From positions 37,665,027 to 37,729,026 of the forward strand of contig NC_079491.1 in NCBI RefSeq assembly GCF_020520425.1: DNA of 64,000 nucleotides, read 5' to 3'. The stretch comes from Spinacia oleracea (taxonomy: Eukaryota > Streptophyta > Magnoliopsida > Caryophyllales > Amaranthaceae). The notes beneath the pieces are model-generated. The model made no database searches. It was not told the DNA's origin and was given only the letters and a program-made list of their open reading frames with translations. This document shows, one piece after another, positions 11,541-23,700 of this stretch (its first letter is position 1; the number at the start of each line of letters is the position of its first letter). The position numbers were made by a program, and so were the translations under genes.

Positions 11541-11549
11541 AAACCTGCA
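11541..11549. repeat. 9-bp target duplication, left of MULE copy 1
   Basis: AAACCTGCA directly precedes the left TIR and is repeated exactly at 14518-14526 after the right TIR. A 9-bp duplication is typical of Mutator-like transposition. Confidence 0.95.
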
Positions 11550-11679
11550 GAGCGATTTCCGTCAATAATGCACAAAGATAAGTTAATTCCCAAAATACGT
11601 TACTTTTTTTGTTAATTCCCACCATACCGTCCACGTCAGCATAGTGAACCGGTCTTTTTTTTTTAAATAAGCGGCGCAA

Positions 11680-11803
11680 AACCGCTATCTGAGATAGCGG
11701 TTCATGGGGGTTAACCGCTATCTGAGATAGCGGTTCCTGTTTAATGAACCGCCATCTCAGATAGCGGTTCCTATTTAATGAACCGCCATCTCAGATAGCG
11801 GTT
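11680..11803. repeat. Left subterminal palindrome cluster of MULE copy 1
   Basis: There are four near-copies of a 23-bp palindrome with arms AACCGCTATCT/AGATAGCGGTT around one central base, starting at 11680, 11713, 11747 and 11781 (33-34-bp spacing). Each could form a hairpin or bind a dimeric protein. A matching cluster lies near the right end (14253-14380). Confidence 0.9.
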
Positions 11804-12609
11804 TACCACTTATCACTTACCTCCAGGAAGCAAATTCAAAAAATCAAAAGCACAAAAAAAACCCCGCTTTGTTCTGCGTCTCTCTCTCTGTCTCCGTCGT
11901 CCTGCGGTTAACCCGTCGTCGTCCCTGTTTCTCTCTCCACCGGCCGGCTCGCCGTTAGCCGACCTCATTCCTCGCCCTACCTCCGGCCGTCGCGTCGAGC
12001 CTCCTCACCCACAACGGATTCTCGAGTCTCTTTCTCACCCTTCTCCATCGTTCCTCCGTTTCGAAATTGTTCCTGAGCCCTTGCCGGCTGTCGGACCTCT
12101 TCCTCACCACCACTAGCCGTCGAGCCTCCTCATCAGCCACCAAAGCCGTCGAGCTTCTTTCTCACCCACCACCGGTCGTCGGTGGTTCGAAATCAGGTAA
12201 GCCCTAATTTTTTTTTGAATTAATATATTTGAAGCTAATTATTAATTCAGTAATAATCGTTGCTATGTTTAGGTTTGTTTGATGATGTTATTAGGAAGAT
12301 CATGCTTATGTTTGATTGATGAGTTTATGATATGATTACCCTGAATTAATTGTAATTTTTTTTATTGTTAACGTATATCTAACCGCTATTTGAGATAGCG
12401 ATGTTATGAATTATATTATTTTAAAGTGATTATGCTGTGATTTTTATTTTTTTGAATTATTTCTGATCTTTGATTCGTTTTAAGCTCTTGAGTTTTTCAA
12501 TTTGGAATTTTAGTCTTCAATTTTTCAAGTTCAATTGAATTGAAATCAGATTATGATGGCCCAAATTAGGGATTTCATATTATTAATCATATTATTTTTT
12601 GTTTAGAAT

Positions 12610-13167
12610 ATGGAGTTGCCAGACTATCCTATTTATTGTCATTGGGGAGGGGAAATTTTGCAAAGTAGCGGTGATGTTACATATAAAGGAGGAGAGCGAA
12701 AATTTGGGTTTGTCAATTGTCAAATGAGTTATGATGAGGTTTTGAGTAAGGTTTATGATCTTATGAGATGTGACTCGAGATATGTGGAGTTGAAGCTACT
12801 AATGAGGTATCCAATGATGTCCGGTTCATATGAAGCCATTCCGTTGGATGATGACAATTCTTTAAAAGCAATGTTGATTGCTATGTCTCAAACACAATCA
12901 ACCACAATGCAATTGTTCATCGAGCAACATCCAAAGCAACCCGAAACTCAATCCCACTTGGAATCCTTTCATGAAATGGATTCATGGGCGAGTCCATTTC
13001 CCTACTTGCCCTTGACAAATCAAAGTGGGTTAACGGGTTCATTCACAAGAATGCTTACGGATGAACAATATGCTAGTGAACAATATGCAAATATGTGGAG
13101 GAGTGGCGTGATCGTGAGAGTCGGATTGTTCAAGGCACTCCTTTTGCCGGTCATCGTGAGAGGATGA
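12610..13167 (+). pseudogene. Truncated MULE transposase frame joined to PMD gene tail
   Basis: The first 157 or so codons equal the N-terminus of the full transposase at 52692, including the PB1-like domain. At the deletion junction (13083-13086) the frame enters PMD exon 3 sequence out of frame and stops at 13167. One coding difference from the long copy is His for Leu (CAT/CTT) near 12930. The 5' UTR intron (12197-12606) is kept. No catalytic domain remains. Confidence 0.85.
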
Positions 13168-13905
13168 AGGAGTATATGGATTGGTATTGTAGCATCACGA
13201 GACTCCTCATTACTCCTGTTACACGATCACCCCCCACCACTCATTATCAGCCGTCTTCCTCTGATATTATTTTGGTAAATTAATCCTTGTTCCATTTTCA
13301 TGTATAATGTTTATATTCATAACTAATGTTGAATTCTAATTATTGTTTCACATTCTTTTTTGTAGTCACATGCATTGGCTGATCTTGCCTCAAGATGCAC
13401 TCGAGCTGTGGATTCTGCGTTAGAGTTACCTCCCAGTTTGGCCCTTCCTCTCACTCTTGATACGTTACGCAATTTGAGTTCCTCTTGCATTGAGACCTTA
13501 TCAAGAGTGGGGCAAGAACATATCCTCCAACAATATGATTTAGCCTCGTCTCAGTGTACACCCGACACCTCCACCTCACATGTTTCTCGAGGGCGTGGTT
13601 TTCGACCACCACGTGCACGCCCTCCACCACTTACTCCTCCTCTACGCCCTCTAGCACTTACTTCTCCACACCCTCCACCACCACCTTCTCCACGCCCTCC
13701 ACCACCACCTTCTCCACGCCCTCCACCTCTTACTCCTCCTGCATCTCCGCCAGCATCACAAGTTATTTCATCTCCTCCTTTGCAGCTTCTCACTTACCGG
13801 CGACAAAAGGGTTGCTCTCCTAGTCAACGTCCCGAGCCAATTGCCGAGGAGGATGAGTCCTCATTTTCATCGTCCGAGCATTCAAAGAAACAACGTAGAA
13901 CTTAG
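13087..13905 (+). pseudogene. Retained 3' end of the PMD gene in MULE copy 1
   Basis: The region matches part of PMD exon 3 (13087-13274), an intron (13275-13365, GTAAAT...TTGTAG) and exon 4 (13366-13905) of the long copy. It encodes the tail, not the PMD core. The last exon is proline-rich (PPPPPSPRPPPPPSPRPP type) and ends in acidic/serine then basic residues. Exon 3 here reads EEWRDRESRI, whereas the long copy has a TAG in place of the W codon. Confidence 0.75.
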
Positions 13906-14526
13906 ATTTGAGCTACATTAGAAATTTTGTGTAATCTTTTGTTCTTTTTGCTAGTATTGGAACTTTTAGAACTTTTAGAAACTCATGTGTCATTATTGGA
14001 ACGATTGAACTTTTGGAAATTTTTTGTTTGCACTCTTCTATTTTGTTGCATAAGTGTTATGGTTTGGTTGGTTGGTATGATTTGTGGAGGTTGTTGGAGT
14101 TGGATTACAGACGTTGGAGTTGGATTATAGACGTTGTTGGAGATCTTGGATTTGTTTACAGGTTGTTGGAGTTGGACTATTTGGCAGAAGATCTCAGCCC
14201 ATTTTCTGGCTGAACACTGGAAACTGCAAGCTTGGATGCAGGGGGCATTATGAACCGCTAACTGAGATAGCGGTTTGGTTTTGAACTAAACCGCTATCTC
14301 AGAATGCGGTTAAGTAATATAAACCGCATTCTGAGATAGCGGTTTAGTTCTAAATCAAACCGCTATCTCAGATAGCGGTTTAGTGTTGAACCGGAAAAAA
14401 AAAAATTAGTTTTCTCTCTCCCTTGCTGACGTGGACGGTATGGTGGGAATTAACAAAAAAAAAGTAACGTATTTTGGGAATTAACTTATCTTTGTGCAAT
14501 ATTGACGGAAATCGCTCAAACCTGCA

Positions 14527-14701
14527 TACACTTCTGAATGTTTTGAATAAGGATGGTAAGGGCATGACGGTCATTATACAGCTCCAAAAGGTTATGTTTT
14601 GCGTTGTAAAAGGTTTAGGATTTCAATTTCTGTCCTACTTAGAAATTTTGATCCCTTTGCTTTGCCCAAATCTCGACTGCAACCGGTTGCTTCATTTCTC
14701 G
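14527..14701 (+). promoter_or_regulatory. Proximal promoter/5' leader of VPS37
   Basis: The 175 bp between the target duplication of MULE copy 1 and the VPS37 ATG must hold the leader and perhaps the core promoter. I see no convincing TATA box. Any upstream promoter elements are now separated from it by 3 kb of MULE and 4 kb of mariner-type DNA, or are supplied by the MULE. Confidence 0.4.
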
Positions 14702-17700
14702 ATGTTCAGATTCTGGTACGTACGTATGATTTTGTCTAAATTTTTGCAATTTCCCGATTGATTCAATTTGGTAGCTTCAATTTTGATGTTTGGTTTAGTT
14801 AGTGGTTCAGTTAAATCAATTAGTCAGATGCTTGTTTTTCAGAAATCAAGGATTATATGATCATGTGTTTCTTAATACCAACTGAAATAATTGAAATAGT
14901 TAAATGTTGTAGACTTGTAGTACTTAATCATACTGAATTTCTTGTGAAATACAAACCGCATATTGGTAGTTTTACCCTTTTAGGGGTGATCATATGTTTC
15001 TGAATTAGATTGCCCAGGTTGGTTTTTTTTTTTGGAGAATGAACAATTGGCTTTTCAATAAATAGTTTTAATTCGAAATCCAAAGTCTTAAAAAACAACG
15101 CTTATGATGGGAGAACATGTTTCGAAAGGGTGTTGTCAAACCGTGAATTCGGCTTTGAATTCGGCTTGTGATGGCCATTGGAATGAGGGGGTAATATTGA
15201 ATTACTACAAGGGTGCGGAAGGAGTGGAAAAATGGGGTCAACATGAGGTGGTGGTGGTTGTTAGGGAAAGAGAGGACTAGCAGGGGCGGGGCTAAGATTA
15301 TAAGAGCCGTGTGCAAGTTCTACAACTGGGCAGTTTATTCACATTTTAAAAGAAATACAATCAACAAACACCTGAATTTTAAATTCTTGTCAATTACAAG
15401 ATAAACATAAAAAAAAATTCGCAATATTGGCAGAATTGCTATCTTGTCCATTGCTAGAACTGCCTCTAAGGACTGGGGAAGGGAGGGAATAATTACACAG
15501 GTTTAAGGAGTCCTAGTAACCCAATTTAGGCATAATTTTTTACCATCCGCAATATTTCACATGTTGAATTGCCTTCGATGATAATTTTTGCATTGGATAT
15601 TACCACTTAATTGATTCCCCTCTTTCCAAACAGTTCAAGTGTTTTATTAGGTGTCTTAGCTGGTAAGCTCATGAAAGTTCTCTTTCTTGCACTTTGTGTT
15701 ACCCTCTTACCCATGCTCTTTTCATTTTTGAGACTGGGACTGCTATTTGCTGCGAGTGTTGCTGTCTATATGTTATGAATTTTGATGAACTCATAGACTT
15801 TTGTTAATATTTGGAGATTTAAGGCAGGATAAAATCTTTGGAGATCTCTGAGTTGTTCTCCTGTGGTCTTGTTGTGGGGTAGTAGAAGTATTTATGTATA
15901 GATCACTGGTTGTGAATATTTGGAGTAATTTCTGACTTCTCTTTTGTTTTTTTCCCTTCTTATCTTCTGTGATGTCTGTTGTGATTTGCTAAATGTTTTT
16001 AGTGGATTCATGCCCCTTCTCGAACGTAGAAATTGCTATTAAATAAAGAGAAGTTGTCTAGAGCACTACATCCAGTCGATCTTGAGAAAAGGTTATACTA
16101 GGGATTGTGGCATCAGCTTCTTCCCCCCCGCCCCCCCCCCCCCCCCCCACCCCTCCCCTGAAGATGGAATGCTCCAAAAGTTAACCATTTTTTTCTTCTA
16201 ACATTTGGGTTTGTGCCAAGTTAATTTCCTGCTCATGTTTCCTATTTTGGAAAAGAGATTCCTTCCTTCATGCTTATATTCAATGAAATAATCATCTCAC
16301 TTAAAAGAGACATTCCTTCCGTACTTGTCTACAAAACCGCTCCGGATGAACTTTATGCCGAAAAATAGAAAACCATTTCAGTATGAGGCCTCCGAGCTTT
16401 CATCAAGAAAGGTGATGTTGAAGATTCCAACCCAAAGATTGTGAAGCCTTATTTGTTTGGATAACATGTTCTAAACGGCACAAAATGTATTGATGACATG
16501 TTGATACAAGACCTTGACGGAGTTAGTAAGTTAAGAGACGAGGAACCTTCTCATTTTACATTGTGAAGTGATAAAGCTCCTCGGAATTGGCTATTTGTTA
16601 CAACAGGGTGTTTAGAGGTTATCTCACTTTATGTGTTATCAACTTTCTTAGTTACTGATGTTAGTTTTGCGAGTACTTAGAGAGAATGACCATTGAATAT
16701 TGCCCTGCTAAACATCTATTTTTTCTGTTATATTAGTTTTTGAATTTTAGAAGTAAAGGCCATTGATTACCGTCCTGCTTCACTGTTCTTTTGGTTTTAT
16801 GATTTGAGAAAAATGAGGGAGTATTGTGGATAAGCCAGAGGTGAGGATTTTCGGGATGATGAAACATATCTTGTGTTACTTTCCTACCTCACCTTTATAA
16901 GTAACTTGAATCTTATGAACCTCTAATTGTTTATAATCCCTGAAAATGTGAATCTGGTATGTATTGTGGCAGTTTCCATCTATTTAAGAATGAATAGTTT
17001 AGAGGATAAATACACCGCATTTATACTTTAAGATGTATTTTTAAGGGTGGGGGAAGCTGACGTACCTTTATAGAGTTTAAGGATGTTTTTTTTAATGAAT
17101 TAATCGGTGACTTTTGATTTCCATCAAGGTGGCATTTTACCATACAAGGGGCAACCTATTGATAGGGGACCATATACGTCATCATGTTGTGACTTTAGTA
17201 TGTCTATAGTCTTGAGTTATTTGTAATAGTTGGTCTTGCAGTCTTGCCATTCAATTTACCATGTGGAGTACTTGATTGTGGTCTTCATGTTGGTTGCTTA
17301 CAGGGGATCTCAGGACCAAGAACCACAATCTCGTCCACAGGATGCTCCTTCACAAACAGGGTACCCATCCTTTGTTGGCAATTCTTCAACATATTCTCAA
17401 CCATTAACAGCTGGTAACAATGCTTCTAACAGCTATAATCTACAGAGGCCATTTGAAAGGCCTCAGTCTCCTTCGCATGTCTCACCTGCTGAAGCTGCTG
17501 GAATAATTTCATCATTGAAGTACAAGAGGTAATTATCCTTGTCTCTCTTCTTTATTGATAAGAGATCATCCTTATCTCTTGATCTGTTATTTAGTACTTA
17601 TTGGTTGTATCAGCTATCATGTATGCGTGACATTGGTAATAGTAAAAGTACAGATTTGGTAATTCGGAGTGGAGCTTGGAAGGTCCATCTAACCAAGTGA

Positions 17701-20700
17701 CTCGGCTGATCTAGCGGCTAAGGCTTGGTTATGGAGAACTATGCAATCCAAATTCCTAAATCCAACTCATTTTAATATCTATAAAAAATTAGCTTATGGT
17801 GGAGTGTTTAAGGCCTAAAATTAGATTGAGAATAAGACGACAATCTAATTTCTCAATTGACCCATATCTTAAGTTTCTAAATGTAATGAACTAACAAGGC
17901 TTGTAAGCAACCATGGACGTAGTTACATGTGAAAAGACCCCTATATCTGTGCATGTGTACATAGTCCACACACGCATGAAATTTCCAAATGTTCCAAATA
18001 CAACACATTTCCTTGAATTACCCTAACAAATTCAAAATATAATCGATATTTGCTGCTTCTTCTTGTGGGCAATCACAAAGGCAATTGAATTCATAATACA
18101 ACTGGAAACTTGTGATGTGAAAGAACTTAAGTTGGTACCACTGTATCTATGGCTTTTATCTTCTTTAATATTTTGACCTTGTTAGTATTGCTTGAGTATG
18201 TGTCAACTCATACAAAGGCATATCCACCCCCCCTCTCCCACAACTGGCAATGAGTAAAAAATACTTATTGTTTTTGTATATTTGCTAGTTGATCATGACT
18301 GATTATTGCATTTAATGTCCTCCTCACAACTTTCTGTTTATGTAGACTACAGTAATGACTAATGACCAATGATAAGCAGTATTTGGATGTGCACCGGTTT
18401 GACTTTTTTGTGTCACAAAATGTTATGACATGATTACATAAAACTCAGAATACTGAATTAATCATTGGTTGAGTGATAGTTTTTTCTAGACATGTTATGA
18501 CTTGGAATCCTGAAGTAGGGTAGACTTGTTAGGTCAATTTTTAATGTTCAAAAGGTATCACATGGTGACCTTCAATCTATGTTACATACTTACATGGCTT
18601 TCCAGAGAAGGATTGCCTTGAGAAAGGTTTTGTGAGCTGCTTGTGGCTGTTTTCGTTGATTTTAACTGCTGTTCACCAATCTAATTTTACTAAGTAATGT
18701 GGTTATGGCTATCCTTGTAACTATGAAGTGTATCACTGAAACTTGGGTAGTAGTGTCAGACATGGGTATACATGATGTAAAAATGTAAAATGAAGAGTCA
18801 GATTGTCATCATAACATTCTCCATCGATACAATCTTATGGAATTATATATTTTAATTTTTAAATAGGAGCCAAATTTAGAATCCAGAATTTTTATTTACT
18901 ACTAGTATGAGCTATGACAGTGGGGAAATATACCCAGAGAGTTTAATTTTGTTTTGCTCAATTATGACTGTGGTTCTTAGCCATCTTAGAAAGAGAACTA
19001 TAAAAGTAATTGGTACATAGTGTTTACAAGGAATTTAATAATTGAATCAAATGGCTCTTTCTTGAGTCTCTTTCTATTTTCTACTGTGTGTAGCCAATAA
19101 AGCTGAAACAACAAAAGAGACAAAAAATCAACCCTTACCCCCTGGAGAAAAAAAGGAAAAACCACGAACTCTTTCATCAACTATTTCACCTTTTTAATGC
19201 CCCATGTAATATTTCAAGTGTTTGTTCTCTGTGGCTGATCATATTTAGGGGTCTGGTGGATATTGGCTTTATGATCCATATTATGGTTTCTCTAAGCCAT
19301 GCTGTCAAGTAACTGAGCCTTTTTCTGCTAGAACCAGCCTGCTACAATTTTTGTTGCATTTTTCCTCTATATAGGCCCCTTGCACCTGAAAGGTTGACAA
19401 CATATGCATTTGAGAGTGCTTAAGAACTCATACTTGGTCCTTTAACAAATGATATATTCCTCAATCCTCACCCCCCCCCCCCCCCCTCCCCCCTCTCTGT
19501 CCTCCTCAATCTTTTGTTTGTTTCTTTCGAGTGTTCTTTTTTTATCATTCCTTGCCATGTTATTTGCCTATGCACTTTGTGTGGTGGTTCTTAATTTAGG
19601 TAGCTGGGGTGTACGAATAGTTTATCCTACTTTAGGCAAGGCAAGCTAGCAGTATTCTTAATTCCATATAGAAGCAACAATTGTGAACGTGACTGGATGA
19701 GGTTTGTTTCTGTAAGGATGTTCATAATTCTTAGCATCCAAGTGAAGGACTTTCAGATCTACTCGTTTTGAAAATGCTTCTTTGGATTGGCAGGGTTTTA
19801 AAGAGATTTCTATCCCACTATCCTGTTTAACAACCATTAACTGCCACCGTTTGGACGTATGGTGCTGCATCTCCCTTTTCTTTCCTGAGTTTCCTCTAGC
19901 TAACAGTTGATAGCGATTTTCTTCATTCTTAAATTTGTAGTTTGTTTGGAACAATTAAGTGATGGCTGTTGATTTTATCCCTTTATATGTGAAAATTGTC
20001 TATTACCCATAAGCGAGACCTTGCTTCTTGAGGCTGGTCTGGAATTTTATATTCAACTTGATGTTTTATGGAGGAGACCTTGCATGGGTTAAGTTGCTAT
20101 GTGACACGCTGTTTAGTGTTTACATGTTTCTTGAGGCTCATTAGTAGCTGGGTAGTGAAACAGGAGAATATGCCTGCTCAACGACTGGTGGATTTGGGGG
20201 TGTCCATGTGAATACGATGCAAAATAAACACTTGGGAAGGGGAAGTGGAATGAAGAATTAGTGATGGATTATCCTTAACGGAAGGGCTTGGCAATTTTTC
20301 TTTCTTATTGATCAACAAGAGGTTCAATTAATAGATTATGATTCTGACCCGAGCTCATTGCTCATTAATTGACTCCCATCTTTGCTTGCAACTAATGTGT
20401 TCATTTTGTCTGTCTTGAACTATAGCGTTGATGAGCTACGTATGCTTTTGACCGACAAAGAGGCCTACAACCAATTTTTACTTGCTCTTGATCAAGTCAA
20501 GGCTGAAAATAATGTGAGTTGTCCAGGATGCTTTTAGTTCCCTTCATGTGTTTGTTTACTTTGTTTAGTAACCGAGTCTGAAAACACCTTATCCTCAAGA
20601 AATCGTGTACTATAAGTTTTTAGTGCTTTGTGCTGAGTTTCAGGGTATCACTTACTTGCTCATTTTCTGCGAGTTATGTTCATCAACGACAACGCAATAA

Positions 20701-23700
20701 ACCAAGTCTCTTCATTACATCTTATTATGAGGTCCTATGTTAGATGTAGAATGATCACTGCTTGTGGTCTTTTCAAATAAAGTAATTTTTCTGAACACAG
20801 TTTGAGAGGGTGATGAGGTCAATTTGCATCGACAGAAAAATCAGATTGCTGATTCAACTCAAGGAACAAAAGCCATGGAAAAGGAATTGACCATTTGCTG
20901 CAAAGCATTGACTTCTGTGTGGTTGTGTTGTTTTGAATAGTGAGTTGTTTGTGCCTGTTTCCTGAACCTTGAGACAGCTGCGTAATTTTACATAATATTA
21001 TTTTTATATCCTTTCGATTTCTCTCTTCGCTCCAGAAGTCTTATCGTGCTACTAGGATATTAATTCAATTGGAACTCATGAAACTTCACTTGACAGTTGT
21101 GACTTTTAAGACCTTAGATTTGAATTTACCAATACCAGATAACGCTCTGTTACATGTTTCCTTTCTTAAGTGTTTATTTTTTTAATTTTTTGTTATTGTT
21201 GTTGTTCTTTTGTGTGTAATTGGTGATACTTTCCTGATTTTTGTCTTTTATTTGAGTTGGGCATTGCTGAAAAATGAAATAATATAAAATTAAGTATTAG
21301 TTGACTCACCTAAATCTAGATATCCAGTTTTGGCCACACTGATCGGGATCATATTACTTGAACTCCTGAAGTGAGGCTCAGTTTTCCAACCAAAAACTAA
21401 ACAAACTTTATTAGAAATCTGAAGCAACCCAGGCAGAAACGAAGCCGGCCTGAAATTTGGTAGACTTTTATGATTACCCATGCCCGAAATGCACCTAACC
21501 AAAGTTGACCCGAATTGAAAAATAACTGGTATGTGGATGACCAAACCCAAACCATACTGATAATCAACTAGATCTAACTCAATAACTATCTCAGAATTTC
21601 ATTTTCTTTTGAAATTTTTATACTTATTGTTGTACTTCCATTCTTGGGATGTACGAACCATCTTTTATTTGGATTATAATTTGTTTTTTTCCTGAAGAAC
21701 CTATGAATATATACTTGTATCTTATTGAGTTATCAAGCATACTATCGTTCAGAATGTGTTATTTTTCTTTTAAGGAGAAAGAGGAGAATATACAAACTTT
21801 AGATAGTGCAATTTAGCCATCAATCTACCTAACCACTCATATACATCCCTATAAGTCTATAACATCACAATTTATCTATTGTCAACAATAAACAACATAG
21901 AATAACACTAATGTAAATGTGTTCAATCTTTCCAAAATTGCAGAGAAAAAGAATCCTGTAATATGTTGTAAGTCATAGTGCATAAGGACCTTGTGTTGTT
22001 GGAACCTGATATCCCAATTTTGACATTGATCTAGTAGAAATGATATGAAACTAAGACCTGCATCGAACCTAAATCTGGAAAATCGAGTCAGTCAAATATT
22101 CACTCTTTTTTTAGCTCCTTGAAATTTGCGACTCAGTAAGTCAGTAACTACTGAATCAGACATTGATTATGAGTTACACTCAACCCAACCTGGAGTGTTA
22201 AACCTAAACCTGAATGGACTGGACCGAACCTGAACAGTACAAGAAAACCCTACTTAACTTGATACGAAAGGATCTGATTCAAACTACCAACTTTCCGTTC
22301 TTTTTGATCTTTTGTATCAAGAAACAATTGTTTTTTATTTGCAGGATGACCGGAAGTGTACTATGATCCATTTGCATATACCTGCAACAATGAAATGTAC
22401 TAGTGATTCTTTTTTTTGATGTGACTCAGATAAAAATAGAAGTATCTGATTATGAAAACCAAAACCTGTAGTTTTTTTTATATATATTTCTTTTCCAGTG
22501 GGACATTAATCTTTTCACACTTCCCCATTGAAACATTAACTCTCTCTCACATTCCCAATGTCATATTCTGGATAAAAATGAAAACATTATCAATAAACTT
22601 AATTTGCATTGTTTAAATAAAAAAAAGAGGAATCTTTATCCACATTAGTTAGTTGTTAAATTGCTTGCATGATACTAAACGTAAAGAATAAAAAAGGACG
22701 GAGAGAGTAGCTATTTTGATATGAATATAGTGTGTTTCTTGAACTTTCTTACTCTTAGTATGCATCTTGTATTAGTCCCTGTCGTGCCACATGGACTGAT
22801 CCTTATTATGCTTTTGTCTCTTATGCGTAGTACTAATGACCTTGATGTTGCTTTCAAGTATCTGACTAGTTTATTTTCTTATGGTCAGGTTAGAGATGAA
22901 ATACAGAAAGAAATGCTCCAGCTTGCTAGTAAGTAAATCAATATTTTTTTTTATACGGTCTTCTAGAAAAGTGAGCCAATGGCTTATGATGTTTAAACAT
23001 TTTGGCTCTGATAGGATCGAATTTGGATAAAGAGCCACAGATTGTAGAACTGAGGAATCAAGTGAGTTTCACCCATTTATTAACTAAGAGACTTAATTGT
23101 TGCTTTTGGTTCTGAAAAAGTAGACTGTTAAACCTTTTCTGATATTTTTTGTATATATTGCTGCAGTGTAGTATCATCCGGACGACTGAGCTGGCTGCAG
23201 CGCTGGAGAAATTAAATGACTTGGAGAAGAAAAAGGAAGAGCTCCTGAAGTGCTACTCTTCAGCATCTCTTCTGCACAGATTGCAAGGTATTTCTTAGCA
23301 CACCATAGACTTGGTCCGCAGTTTTTTCTTTTACAGGTCACATTTCAGAAAATGTAACTTTGGTATCAAGTACTTTTGAGGGAAAAATTGTGTGCATAGG
23401 ATTATCTTCTCCCTCTCTTATAATCTACTACTACATATTACGTAGTATATTTATGGTTCTACTAGTACACTCCAAATAGGTTGGTAGAGAATTTTGTGAT
23501 GAACCACCCGCACCAACCACTTGACCGATTGTTTACTCTAGGAGGCACATAAAGAGACAAATAGAAGAAACAGGTAGCATGTTGGTGGAGAGGTCCGTTG
23601 CCACAGCTAGCGGACAAGAAAATCAATTAATGAAATGTGTACTAGGCATTACGCTTATGTGCATAAATAGAAACAGAGGAAGAGAGAGCGATGTGTGTAT

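Larger units (their letters stand above)
11550..14517 (+). mobile_element. MULE copy 1: internal-deletion derivative
   Basis: This is a 2968-bp Mutator-like element with TIRs at 11550-11641 and 14424-14517 and a perfect 9-bp target duplication. It is about 99% identical to the ends of the 7.6-kb copy at 51630-59245 but lacks the bases matching 53165-57826 (4662 bp). The lost block removes most of the transposase and the first two PMD exons plus most of the third. Subterminal palindromes are kept (four at 11680-11803, four at 14253-14380). The copy cannot encode a transposase but keeps both ends, so it could be moved in trans. It ends 184 bp before the VPS37 start codon. Confidence 0.95.

Noticed and set aside
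13551-13823. Gly-rich and Ser/Thr-rich frames opposite and beside the PMD tail exon (also 58291-58563)
   Set aside because: Shadow frames of the proline-rich CCWCC repeats in the real exon.
14013-14284. Short frames after the PMD gene in both MULE copies (WSWITDVGVGL type)
   Set aside because: They lie in the 3' region with GTTGGAGTTGGATTA repeats and differ by small indels between copies; probably 3' UTR.
16290-16570. Possible retrocopy fragment ([15 protein letters not shown]-like text) in VPS37 intron 1
   Set aside because: Too short and interrupted to assign to any family by eye; mentioned only in the intron entry.
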